Shown here: piece after piece, positions 8,260 to 16,093 of the stretch | Layout: each line of letters starts with the position of its first letter | Numbering within the stretch: the first letter of the stretch is position 1 | Notes under the pieces: model-generated | Seen by the model: only the letters and a program-made list of their open reading frames with translations | Told to the model about the DNA's origin: nothing | The model's database searches: none | NCBI GenBank assembly: GCA_008015155.1 | Contig: SSFA01000031.1 | Location: forward strand, 1 to 64,000 | DNA length: 64,000 nt | Origin: Thiothrix sp. | Lineage (GTDB): Bacteria > Pseudomonadota > Gammaproteobacteria > Thiotrichales > Thiotrichaceae | Direction: 5' to 3' | Program-made: the position numbers and the translations under genes

Positions 8260-9081
8260 TTACTCCTTACTTGCTGCAGATTTTTTAGATAAATTAAATG
8301 ATTGCCAATCATAGGTTTTCGTTACCGAGTTTGCCCCTGGCTCAGGACGCAAAGTCACTATGACTTGCTCTGGAATAAATTCGGGCGGCAACTCAATAAT
8401 CCCCTCGAAGCGCTGATAATACTTCAAAGAAAAGCGATTAACATCTTGATTCTGCTCAGTGGATTTTAATAGTAAGCTATCAAGCTGCAAATTCATCCGC
8501 TCGCCGGCTTTCAGACCCTTGATCTCTAAATAGTATTGTCCTACTACTCCGGCCTCATTGCCCCGTACATTCGACAGCACTAATTGATACTGATAAAAGC
8601 GCTCATGGGGCAATCTATTACCCTCTCGATCCACTAGACGCGGCTTTAGCCCAAAATAGCGAACTGATAAACCTGTCTCTACATCTTTGGGCGAAAGAAT
8701 TTCCTCATAAAGCAAGAGATTGTCTTTCGCATCTACTAATTCGGTTTCGGCAAGCTCTAATTTGCGTCTTAATGCCGCATTGGCTGTCGCTTGAACTTGT
8801 TCAGAGCGTATAGCTGAGGCAGCTTGAGTTTCAAGCTGTAGAATTTGCTGCTGCTGCTCTGCTAATAAGCGCTCTTGCTCATTCATCTTGCCACGCAACG
8901 ACAGTGCTTGAGTACCCCGAGTTGAGTCAATCGGTGTCAAATAGCCACTGACATACAACCAAGCCGCCATCACTAATAAAAGTAATAACAAAAGACCCAG
9001 CAAAGGCCAACACCAGTTACGTTGGCGTGTTGCTTGTAATTGCACCACGCCCCGATGATCGATGCGATACTCAAGGCTCAT
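8260..9081 (-). CDS. DUF6776 membrane protein
   Basis: Function not established. The 273-residue protein has a short cytoplasmic N-terminus, one transmembrane segment (about residues 24-46, a run of Leu), and a coiled-coil stretch (about 60-125, Gln/Glu-rich, EQERLLAEQQQQILQLE region). A C-terminal beta-rich domain follows (about 140-260). This is the DUF6776 family layout, usually found beside a bactofilin as here (6-base gap). It may be the membrane anchor or periplasmic partner of the bactofilin polymer; that role is inference. The start overlaps a 43-codon ORF upstream by 11 bases, which suggests coupled translation. Confidence 0.85.
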   Translation of the reverse strand: MSLEYRIDHRGVVQLQATRQRNWCWPLLGLLLLLLLVMAAWLYVSGYLTPIDSTRGTQALSLRGKMNEQERLLAEQQQQILQLETQAASAIRSEQVQATANAALRRKLELAETELVDAKDNLLLYEEILSPKDVETGLSVRYFGLKPRLVDREGNRLPHERFYQYQLVLSNVRGNEAGVVGQYYLEIKGLKAGERMNLQLDSLLLKSTEQNQDVNRFSLKYYQRFEGIIELPPEFIPEQVIVTLRPEPGANSVTKTYDWQSFNLSKKSAASKE

Positions 9082-9202
9082 CAGCTATAACATCAGTCGA
9101 TACGGCTAGCCGCCGAGCCCAACGGTGGGCTTCGAATAAGTTTTTAGACAACTCTGCGCCTATAAAGCCTCCACTTGCGGTTAACTGCTGAAGGCCTGTC
9201 AT
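9071..9202 (-). CDS. Putative small protein (43 aa) upstream of DUF6776
   Basis: A short frame not explained by any neighbour: ATG at 9202, stop at 9071, 43 residues beginning MTGLQQLTASGGF and ending STDVIADEP. A ribosome site GGGAG lies about 7 bases before the ATG, and the last 11 bases overlap the DUF6776 start, as in coupled operon genes. The peptide is mildly amphipathic (FIGAELSKNLFEAHRWARRL) with no signal or membrane segment. I do not recognise it. It could be a real small subunit of the bactofilin/DUF6776 group or a leader peptide. Confidence 0.5.
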   Translation of the reverse strand: MTGLQQLTASGGFIGAELSKNLFEAHRWARRLAVSTDVIADEP

Positions 9203-9324
9203 CACTTCACTCCCATACAACTAAGAGACTGATTGACAGCAACCTTTTTCACAGTAGTCCTTATCTATATTTATCAGAATCTTTTGTATAATACCCCATC
9301 CTTTTTGATTCACAAGTTTTGACT

Positions 9325-9822
9325 ATGAAACTCGATATTAAAGCTTTATTGATTCTAGCTGTGGTAGTTGGGGCTGCTATGTTCTTTTTGCTGATGCCTA
9401 GCAAAGGCACACAAGCCGCACCCAATGCCGAAATCACCACTATTGATGGAAATAAAATCACCACCGAGCAATTGAAAGGTAAACCCTACTTAGCGGTGTT
9501 TTGGGCGACTAGCTGCTCAGGCTGCGTCAAAGAAATTCCACAATTGGTAGATCTACAGAACGAATTTGGCAAAGATGGCTTCAAGGTTTTGGCAATAGCC
9601 ATGGAATATGATGAACTGCCTTTGATTAAAACCATGCGCGAGCAAAAGGGCATGAACTACGACATCACTTGGGATCAGGGCGGTGTGCTTGCAAAGGCCT
9701 TTGGCGGTGTACGCGTGACCCCAACCAACTTCTTGGTATCAGGAGATGGTAAAATTGTTCTGCAACAATTGGGTGACTTCAAAGCCGATGACATGCGCGA
9801 ACGCATCAAAACTCTGCTCTAA
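9325..9822 (+). CDS. Membrane-anchored TlpA/ResA-like thiol-disulfide protein
   Basis: The 165-residue protein has an N-terminal signal anchor (about residues 6-26) and a periplasmic thioredoxin fold. The active site is WATSCSGC (Cys64, Cys67), and VTPTNFLV holds the cis-Pro. The CSGC dipeptide differs from the CGPC of cytosolic thioredoxin and fits TlpA/ResA reductases that keep periplasmic thiols reduced, for example during cytochrome c maturation. The ATG at 9325 is preferred to a TTG two codons upstream. A TATAAT at 9287-9292 suggests a promoter. hemJ follows after 15 bases, so the two are probably cotranscribed. Confidence 0.85.
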   Translation: MKLDIKALLILAVVVGAAMFFLLMPSKGTQAAPNAEITTIDGNKITTEQLKGKPYLAVFWATSCSGCVKEIPQLVDLQNEFGKDGFKVLAIAMEYDELPLIKTMREQKGMNYDITWDQGGVLAKAFGGVRVTPTNFLVSGDGKIVLQQLGDFKADDMRERIKTLL

Positions 9823-9837
9823 CACTTAGGATCTTGT

Positions 9838-10260
9838 ATGTACGAATGGATTAGAGCTTTCCATATCATTTTTCTGGTGACATGGTTTGCAGGCTTATTT
9901 TATCTGCCACGCTTATATGTCTACCACGCTATGCCAGAAAACTGCGCCAGCTTTGAGCTATTCAAAGTCATGGAGCGGCGTTTATTTGGCATTATGACGA
10001 TTGGTGCTGTGCTCACTGCTGTGTTTGGCATTTGGATGATTATTCTGAGTGAAGGTGCAATTTTACAAATGGGCTGGTTTCATGCCAAAGCTTTGTTTGT
10101 ACTGTTTTTGCTAGCTTATCATTATGTTTGCTGGCGCCTGATGCGTAGTTTCCGTGCTGGAGAAAACCAACATAGCCACACATGGTATCGTTACTTCAAT
10201 GAGATTCCGGGCCTTTTACTAATTTTGATTGTGATTTTTGCGGTGGTGAAACCCTTTTAA
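9838..10260 (+). CDS. hemJ: Protoporphyrinogen IX oxidase HemJ
   Basis: Oxidises protoporphyrinogen IX to protoporphyrin IX, the penultimate step of heme synthesis, in the inner membrane. The 140-residue protein has four predicted transmembrane helices. Family landmarks are the conserved N-terminal His9 in AFHIIFLVTWFAG, the LPRLYVYH motif after helix 1, and the conserved MGWFHAKALFVLFLLAYHY segment. An AGGAT ribosome site precedes the ATG. It lies 15 bases after the TlpA-like gene. Confidence 0.92.
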   Translation: MYEWIRAFHIIFLVTWFAGLFYLPRLYVYHAMPENCASFELFKVMERRLFGIMTIGAVLTAVFGIWMIILSEGAILQMGWFHAKALFVLFLLAYHYVCWRLMRSFRAGENQHSHTWYRYFNEIPGLLLILIVIFAVVKPF

Positions 10261-10308
10261 TTAAAAAAAGTTTGGGCTTATTTTAAATTCCTGCAGAGAT
10301 TAAAACTT

Positions 10309-10692
10309 ATGAAACACATTTTCCTTTCAGCTGCACTCGCCATTAGTTTAACAGGCTGTGCGAGCTTACCTATGCCTGAGACACATTCCTCACCTAGTGA
10401 TGGCGAGCCTCAGTATGTATTTACCGGGACTGTGCAAGATGCTAATCGCATTGATATAGGCCGAGGTGCAGCAGCAGGAAGAATGTTTACCTATCGACTG
10501 AGTGTAGTCGTGCAATATGTAGCTCGCGGTAATGACTATATTACCCCTGCACAGACTATATCTGTCGAAATTTCGCCCGATCAGGCTCTACCTGGACAGT
10601 ATCAAACTTGTCAATTTGTAGCGAAAGAGCGCCATCCTGCCTATGCTTCAGGAGTACTCTTATTAAATTCACGAATTTTGGACTGTCGCTGA
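10309..10692 (+). CDS. Small lipoprotein, function unknown
   Basis: A 127-residue predicted lipoprotein: Lys-containing N-terminus, hydrophobic stretch and lipobox LTGC with Cys17. The mature part looks beta-rich, with two further Cys residues (QTCQFVAKE and the C-terminal DCR) that could form a disulfide. I recognise no family. It lies 48 bases after hemJ and in the same direction, so it may belong to that transcript. Confidence 0.7.
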   Translation: MKHIFLSAALAISLTGCASLPMPETHSSPSDGEPQYVFTGTVQDANRIDIGRGAAAGRMFTYRLSVVVQYVARGNDYITPAQTISVEISPDQALPGQYQTCQFVAKERHPAYASGVLLLNSRILDCR

Positions 10693-10771
10693 ATGATGAG
10701 GCGAGTTTGAGTTCAAACTAGGTTTAAGCCTCAACTAACCTAGTTAGTTATTAATCCACAAGGAGATTGTC

Positions 10772-11209
10772 ATGAAACGCACCGCAGATGCTTATTGGAC
10801 GGGCGATACTCAAAATGGGCAAGGCACAATTAGCACCATGAGTGGCGCGTTCAAGGAACAGCCCTATTCTTTTAAAACCCGCTTTTTGAGTGAAGATGGT
10901 AAAGCAGGTACGAATCCTGAAGAGCTGATTGCGGCAGCGCATGCTGCCTGCTTTACGATGGCCACTAGCCATATTCTAAATCAAGCTGGTTTTACTGCTG
11001 ATAATCTACACACAGTTGCAGCCGTGGATATCCGCCCGGGTGCGGATGGTTTTAGTATTGAAGGGATTACGCTGCAGATACAAGGGAAAGTGCCCAATCT
11101 TACAGCAGAACAGTTTCAAGCGTATGCAGAAACCGCGAAAGCTAACTGCCCTGTCTCGAAAGCCCTAGCCGCTGTACCGATCAGTTTAGAAGTTGAATTC
11201 CAAAGCTAG
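10772..11209 (+). CDS. osmC: OsmC-family hydroperoxide reductase
   Basis: Reduces organic hydroperoxides using a pair of reactive cysteines. The 145-residue protein matches the OsmC subgroup: TNPEELIAAAHAACFTMA with Cys60 and AKANCPVSKAL with Cys126. The start has a strong AAGGAG ribosome site 8 bases upstream. It appears to be a single-gene transcript ending at the hairpin at 11289. OsmC is usually stress-induced; I see no specific control site here. Confidence 0.93.
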   Translation: MKRTADAYWTGDTQNGQGTISTMSGAFKEQPYSFKTRFLSEDGKAGTNPEELIAAAHAACFTMATSHILNQAGFTADNLHTVAAVDIRPGADGFSIEGITLQIQGKVPNLTAEQFQAYAETAKANCPVSKALAAVPISLEVEFQS

Positions 11210-11288
11210 CTTAATCTTTTAAGGATTTTCTATTTAACAAAATTTAAAGTCCGCCAACGCTATTCATAGCATCAAAATAGGATAGCTC

Positions 11289-11331
11289 CATAAGGCTGAA
11301 CGCGCTAGAGTGCTCAGCCTTATGCGTTTTT
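11289..11331 (+). terminator. Terminator after osmC
   Basis: An 11-base-pair stem, CATAAGGCTGA (11289-11299) with its complement at 11314-11324, is followed by CGTTTTTT. It lies about 80 bases after the osmC stop. Confidence 0.85.
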
Positions 11332-11406
11332 TGGGCTATTGTTTTATAGCCAATTAATCTTTTACCTCAGGCAGGCTGCTGATTATTAAAAAATGGAATT
11401 TATCCC

Positions 11407-12297
11407 ATGAACTTACGTTATTTTTTTGAGCTGATTGCTTTAGCCGCTCTATGGGGGGCTTCTTTTTTATTTATGCGCGTGGCGGTTCCTGAATTTGGCC
11501 CGATTTGGTTGATTGCTTGGCGAGTGTTTTTGGCGGCTTTAGTCTTGGCTCCAATAGTGCTGCAGCAAGGCTTACTAAAAGATATGCAAACTCATGCTAA
11601 GCCTTTGTTTATAGTGGGCTTAATTAATTCAGCACTACCCTTTTTGGGTTTTGCTTATGCCACCACTACTTTAACCGGCGGCGTGACTTCCATTTTGAAT
11701 GCCACTGTCCCGCTATTTGGAATATTGTTGGTGATGCTTGGTTTTAATAAAGAAAAGCTAACTGGAGCACAAATTGGCGGCTTCCTGCTAGGTTTCACTG
11801 GGGTCGGTATTTTATTAGGCTGGCATCCGGTCGAAGCTACGCATCATTTCTGGCTCGCAGTCGCAGCGGGTTTAGTGGCAGCTTGCCTTTATGCCATTGG
11901 TGCTAATTATATTCGGCGGCATTTAGGGGGCGTGCCCGCTATGGTAATAGCAGCGGGTAGCCAGATTGCTGCAAGTATTGTTCTTCTACCGCTATTGCCT
12001 TTTAGCGTGCCTACTGCTTGGCCTTCGCTCAAAGCCATCCTTGCCTTAATTGCGCTCGCTGTCTTTTCTACCGCTTTAGCTTATTTAATGTATTTCCGCT
12101 TAATTCGTTTATTAGGAGCAGCGCGTGCCGTCACAGTGACTTATATGATCCCCCTATTTGCCATGTTGTGGGGTGCGTTGCTCCTGCATGAAGCTGTGAC
12201 TTGGGATATGGTAGTAGGCTGTTTGGTTATTTTAGTGGGTACGGCTTTGGCGAATGGAGTGCTAACAAGTTGGAGAAAAAGATCTACATACGACTAG
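11407..12297 (+). CDS. DMT-superfamily (EamA) transporter
   Basis: An inner-membrane transporter of 296 residues with about ten predicted helices, forming two EamA repeats (about 8-140 and 150-288). The repeat signatures ALWGASFLFMRVAVPEFGP and a second-half TALAYLMYFRLIRLLGAARA stretch are typical. Members export metabolites, amino acids or drugs; the substrate cannot be told from sequence. It is followed by a toxin-antitoxin pair and shows no operon partner. Confidence 0.88.
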   Translation: MNLRYFFELIALAALWGASFLFMRVAVPEFGPIWLIAWRVFLAALVLAPIVLQQGLLKDMQTHAKPLFIVGLINSALPFLGFAYATTTLTGGVTSILNATVPLFGILLVMLGFNKEKLTGAQIGGFLLGFTGVGILLGWHPVEATHHFWLAVAAGLVAACLYAIGANYIRRHLGGVPAMVIAAGSQIAASIVLLPLLPFSVPTAWPSLKAILALIALAVFSTALAYLMYFRLIRLLGAARAVTVTYMIPLFAMLWGALLLHEAVTWDMVVGCLVILVGTALANGVLTSWRKRSTYD

Positions 12298-12369
12298 TAA
12301 AGTTATTAAATGGTATAGCGATCGTGGTCAAGTAGCTTTCTAATTTACTATATGACATCACAATGGAGA

Positions 12370-12398
12370 TGTGACACAATAAAATTATTTGTGTCACA
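12370..12398. promoter_or_regulatory. Palindromic operator of the toxin-antitoxin pair
   Basis: TGTGACACAA (12370-12379) and its exact complement TTGTGTCACA (12389-12398) flank a 9-base AT-rich centre. It ends 13 bases before the antitoxin ATG, the usual place for the autoregulatory operator of a Phd-type antitoxin. Confidence 0.7.
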
Positions 12399-12411
12399 AA
12401 GAGAATTCCTC

Positions 12412-12636
12412 ATGGAAATGTCAATTCGCGAAATACGTCAACAGTTACCTCAACTGCAAGCTGTGCTAGAAAAAGCGCAAGAAATCGTCATTACCCGTCA
12501 CGGCAAACCTTTAGCCCGAATTATCCCTGTTACACAAATACGCAAAAAACCTACCCATGCAAATTTGCGTGCCCTGCAACCACGTCATCAGGTGACTAGC
12601 GAGGTTCTGATTCGTACTGATCGAGATGAACGATGA
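12412..12636 (+). CDS. Phd/YefM-family antitoxin
   Basis: A 74-residue antitoxin that should neutralise the PIN toxin encoded next and repress its own promoter. The N-terminus is the Phd DNA-binding fold (MSIREIRQQLPQL, then ITRHGKPLARIIP, residues about 3-45); a charged, flexible C-terminus would wrap the toxin. The ATG at 12412 is chosen because an upstream in-frame ATG at 12352 would read through the palindromic operator. It overlaps the toxin start by 4 bases (ATGA). Confidence 0.88.
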   Translation: MEMSIREIRQQLPQLQAVLEKAQEIVITRHGKPLARIIPVTQIRKKPTHANLRALQPRHQVTSEVLIRTDRDER

Positions 12637-13067
12637 GAACTTATCTAGACACCAGCGCACTCGCTAAATGGTATTTGAATGAAGCCGGTTCAGAGCAGTT
12701 TGCTGCATGGATTGCAGATCAAGATGATACGCATATCAGTACTCTAACAGTGACAGAGTTTCGTTGCTTATTAGCGCGACGCGAACGCATGAAGGAATTA
12801 GGAGCGGCTTCAGCACAGCAAATTTTTGCTACTTTTGAATATGATATTGAGCAAAGCTTTTTATTGCTCCATGAGGTGCAAAATGATGATCTAGTCAGGG
12901 CGCGACAATTGATTGATCGCCTTGCCAACCTTCCACTAAGAACGTTGGATGCGATGCATCTAGCGATTGCTGAGCGTTTGCAAGTGGAAGCTTTGGCAAG
13001 TGCGGATAAAGTAATGTTGGAGAGTGCTGAGTATTTAGGGATGCAAGTAGTTTCCTTTCTACCGTAA
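12633..13067 (+). CDS. vapC: VapC-type PIN-domain toxin
   Basis: A 144-residue PIN-domain ribonuclease. Acidic residues expected to bind Mg are present: Asp6 in TYLDTSALAKWY, Glu42 in TVTEFRCLL, Asp106 in LRTLDAMHLAIAE, and an Asp near 124 (ASADKVM). VapC toxins usually cleave tRNA or rRNA; the target here is unknown. It is translationally coupled to the antitoxin. All catalytic residues are intact, so it looks functional. Confidence 0.9.
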   Translation: MRTYLDTSALAKWYLNEAGSEQFAAWIADQDDTHISTLTVTEFRCLLARRERMKELGAASAQQIFATFEYDIEQSFLLLHEVQNDDLVRARQLIDRLANLPLRTLDAMHLAIAERLQVEALASADKVMLESAEYLGMQVVSFLP

Positions 13068-13120
13068 CCTTATGTAAAGTCCCCATACTGTATAGCCACC
13101 CAAAATAGAACTGAACTTTG

Positions 13121-13933
13121 TTAGCCCTGAATGAGTTGTTTTATGCCAGCAATAAAATCCGCATCATCTTTTTGCTTTCTTTCACTCAGCAGTTGTTCGG
13201 CATCCTCTCCAGCGCGGAAACGTAAGCGATTGCTGTCTTCATGAGCCGCCTGCCAAATCACGGCTGACACGACTTCTGGGGCAGAAGGGTTGGCGGCTAA
13301 TTTGCCAAACAGCTTGCCCATAGCTGCAACCGTTGGCGCATAGTCAGTTAGATTATCATCCATAGCAAAATCAAAGGAACTGCCACCGAAGTTGGTTTTA
13401 ATCATGCCTGGTTCAACTATTTTTACTTGAATCCCCAAGGGTTCCAATTCGTAATGTAAAGCTTCAGAGATCCCTTCGACAGCAAACTTAGTGCCATGAT
13501 AGAGCGTACCTAATGGAAAAGTAATTTGCCCACCAATCGAGGAAATATTAATAATTGTGCCAGATTTATTTTTACGCATATGCGGTAGTAGGGCTTTTGT
13601 CACTGCCAATAAACCAATCACATTGGTGTCAAACTGGCGGCGGATGCGTTCCATCGAAAAGGCCTCCAGTGCGCCATAAGCACCATAGCCTGCATTATTC
13701 AGTAGCACATCAATCTGACCAAAGCGTTCAATCCCCTGTGCAACCGCAGCAGTAATACTGTCGGGATCAGTGACATCGAGCCGTGCTATATGAACATTTT
13801 CTAATTGATCCAACTCAGCGCCATCGGCAGGATTACGCATGGTAGCGAGCACCTGCCAACCCTTGGACTGAAAATAGCGTGCAGTGGCTTCGCCAATGCC
13901 AGACGATGCACCCGTAATGAAGATAGTTTTCAT
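13121..13933 (-). CDS. Short-chain dehydrogenase/reductase
   Basis: A classical NAD(P)-dependent oxidoreductase of 270 residues. It has TGASSGIG near the N-terminus, NNAG, catalytic Ser in NISSIGGQ and Tyr-x3-Lys in YHGTK. An Arg in ATMRNP after beta-strand 2 suggests NADPH preference. The ATG at 13933 has an AAGGAAA ribosome site. It lies 18 bases after another SDR gene, and both are divergent from an AraC-type regulator, so an inducible operon is likely. The substrate cannot be inferred. Confidence 0.88.
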   Translation of the reverse strand: MKTIFITGASSGIGEATARYFQSKGWQVLATMRNPADGAELDQLENVHIARLDVTDPDSITAAVAQGIERFGQIDVLLNNAGYGAYGALEAFSMERIRRQFDTNVIGLLAVTKALLPHMRKNKSGTIINISSIGGQITFPLGTLYHGTKFAVEGISEALHYELEPLGIQVKIVEPGMIKTNFGGSSFDFAMDDNLTDYAPTVAAMGKLFGKLAANPSAPEVVSAVIWQAAHEDSNRLRFRAGEDAEQLLSERKQKDDADFIAGIKQLIQG

Positions 13934-13951
13934 CAATATTTCCTTGTCGGT

Positions 13952-14824
13952 TTAAGAGGCGTTTAAGTTGAGCATTTGTTCAATGCCAAAATGCGTGAAA
14001 ATTGAGCGCGTAATATCGTGTAGTTCTTGGTTATAACGTTCGATATAGGGTCCTACACCTGTATGATCCACCACGGTTCGGAAGGGTTTTTGCCCAAAAG
14101 GCATGGCTAATAGATCAAGTACTGCCTCAGCAATGCGTTCAGGGCGTTGTGCAGGCATGGCTTCGAGCATTTTTGCCAATCCTGCTGCCGACAAGGCAGG
14201 TATTGCTGCAAAATCGCCGTATTCAGCCTCGCGTGTAGGGTCATTAGGCTGAATGAGCGCCTGAAAGAACGCGGTTGGCATCGCGCCAGGTTCGATAATG
14301 CAAGATTCAATGCCAAAACCAGATAACTCGCTTCGGTAGCATTCAACGATAGCTTCAAGCGCCCACTTTGATGCGGAATAAGTACCATAAAAAGGCGTAG
14401 CAATACGCCCGATTAGACTCGAAGTATACATTACCGTACCACGCCCGTTAGACCGCATAGGTGGCAATGCAGCACGCATCACGCGCTGTACACCCATGAC
14501 ATTAACGTCAAAAACACGTGCCATATCTTCAGGCGACATGAGTTCTTGAATACCGTAGGAGCCTATCCCCGCATTATTGAAGAGGATGTCTAAGCCACCT
14601 AATAGAGCAATGGCTTCAGACACACCACGTTCGGTGCTCGCCGTGTCAGTGACATCCATTGCGACAATCTTGGCACCCGCTGCTTCGAGTTCAGCAACCG
14701 CCACTGCATTTTTTCCATCATGACTGCGCACACTCCCTGCCACAGCATACCCCTGGTCCAATAAGGCAAGGGCAGTTGGCTTGCCAAAACCACCCGTAAT
14801 GCCTGTAATGAGTATCTTTTTCAT
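13952..14824 (-). CDS. Short-chain dehydrogenase/reductase
   Basis: A 290-residue SDR with cofactor loop TGITGGFG, NNAG, MYTSSLIG and the catalytic YSASK. The ATG at 14824 is preferred because AAGGAG lies 6 bases upstream; a frame open ten residues further is not supported. It is the first gene of a two-SDR operon, and the second begins 18 bases on. The AraC-family gene at 14987 is divergent and is the probable local regulator. Confidence 0.88.
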   Translation of the reverse strand: MKKILITGITGGFGKPTALALLDQGYAVAGSVRSHDGKNAVAVAELEAAGAKIVAMDVTDTASTERGVSEAIALLGGLDILFNNAGIGSYGIQELMSPEDMARVFDVNVMGVQRVMRAALPPMRSNGRGTVMYTSSLIGRIATPFYGTYSASKWALEAIVECYRSELSGFGIESCIIEPGAMPTAFFQALIQPNDPTREAEYGDFAAIPALSAAGLAKMLEAMPAQRPERIAEAVLDLLAMPFGQKPFRTVVDHTGVGPYIERYNQELHDITRSIFTHFGIEQMLNLNAS

Positions 14825-14986
14825 GGTGTACTCCTTGGGTATTGATAGCGTCATAATACTGGCAAAGAGTGTGCTATTCTTTCTATTTACTCCTGATTTT
14901 TTGTCTAATCCTCCAGAACAGATATTTTTTGCAAAATAAATATAGCCTCATGTTATGGTTACGGTAGTGTAATCAAGGAAAATGGT

Positions 14987-15880
14987 ATGACAGAGCAGAA
15001 GCTGTTGAGATGGGTATCAGAGTTGCTGAATCAGTCAGCCATGCAGGAAGGTATTCTGTTCCATGAGCACAGTGGAACGCACTTAATCAGGTATGAGACT
15101 ACTAATGGATTAGATTCAAGTGTTTATCATCCTTTGCTGTGTTTAGTTCTGCAAGGCGCCAAGCAGGTGGGCACTAGTGATAAAATGCTGACGGTTGGTG
15201 CTGGTCAATCCGTGATAGTGAGCCATACCTTACCCGTAGTTTCTCGTATTACTGAAGCGACACCCGAACGACCTTATATTGCACTGGTGTTTCCGCTGGA
15301 TCTTGATCTATTACGCTCCTTAGCACCGAGTGTTAGTGGAGTGTTGTCTTTCAGTAAACGGATTACAAACTCATTTTCAATAGGTCTATGTGATACAGAT
15401 GAAGAGATGAAGAATGCGCTCTATCGTTATTTTTCCCAATGCAATAGCAAGACAACTCAGCATCTATTAGCTCCCATTACGCGTCGTGAAATCCATGCGC
15501 GATTATTGTTAAGCGAACATGCTGAAATGTTAAATCGATTACTATGGCATGAAAGTATAGCCAGCCGTATTTTTCAGGCAACACAGGATATTCAATCTAA
15601 TCTGGCAAACAATATTGCGATTGGTGATCTGGCTCAACGAGTTGGCATGAGCCATTCAGCTTTTTTTGAGCAATTTAAAAACGTGACTGGAACCTCACCC
15701 CTGCAATATCAGAAAGAATTACGCCTCTTGCGTGCGCGTGATGAACTTCATACCTCTAGGGCGAAGGTATCGGAAATAGCCTTTGCAATGGGTTATGAAA
15801 GCTTAGCACAGTTTTCAAGGGAATATTCCCGCAAATTTGGTCGATCACCCAGAGAGGATCGTCAATTGGCACATAGCTAA
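14987..15880 (+). CDS. AraC-family transcriptional regulator
   Basis: A 297-residue regulator with an N-terminal AraC_N cupin-type sensing domain (about 20-180; YHPLLCLVLQGAKQ and the GQSVIVSHTLPV stretch). The C-terminal double helix-turn-helix (about 200-292) includes IGDLAQRVGMSHSAFFEQFK and VSEIAFAMGYESLAQFSREY. It is divergent from two SDR genes with a gap of about 160 bases, the standard arrangement for a regulator and its target operon. The ligand is unknown. Confidence 0.9.
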   Translation: MTEQKLLRWVSELLNQSAMQEGILFHEHSGTHLIRYETTNGLDSSVYHPLLCLVLQGAKQVGTSDKMLTVGAGQSVIVSHTLPVVSRITEATPERPYIALVFPLDLDLLRSLAPSVSGVLSFSKRITNSFSIGLCDTDEEMKNALYRYFSQCNSKTTQHLLAPITRREIHARLLLSEHAEMLNRLLWHESIASRIFQATQDIQSNLANNIAIGDLAQRVGMSHSAFFEQFKNVTGTSPLQYQKELRLLRARDELHTSRAKVSEIAFAMGYESLAQFSREYSRKFGRSPREDRQLAHS

Positions 15881-16030
15881 CCAATGTTCTACATGAGCAA
15901 ATAGCAGTCTTGCGCGGGTAGTTTGAGAATATGGGAATCCCATAAAGTGTTCCACAAAAGCTTACTACTTGCTTCTAGGAAGCTGCGCATTATTCGGTAT
16001 AGCCCTTATGTTGCACTCAGATTAATTAGA

Positions 16031-16056
16031 AAGAAACATGGCTATAAACCATGCCT
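16031..16056 (-). terminator. Probable clpB terminator
   Basis: On the minus strand a GGCATGG / CCATGTT stem (with G-T wobbles) around a 7-base loop is followed by TCTTTCT. It lies about 40 bases beyond the clpB stop. The stem is modest. Confidence 0.5.
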
Positions 16057-16093
16057 CTTTCGTAACTAGCTATCTTTTGTACCCGCAGGCTCT

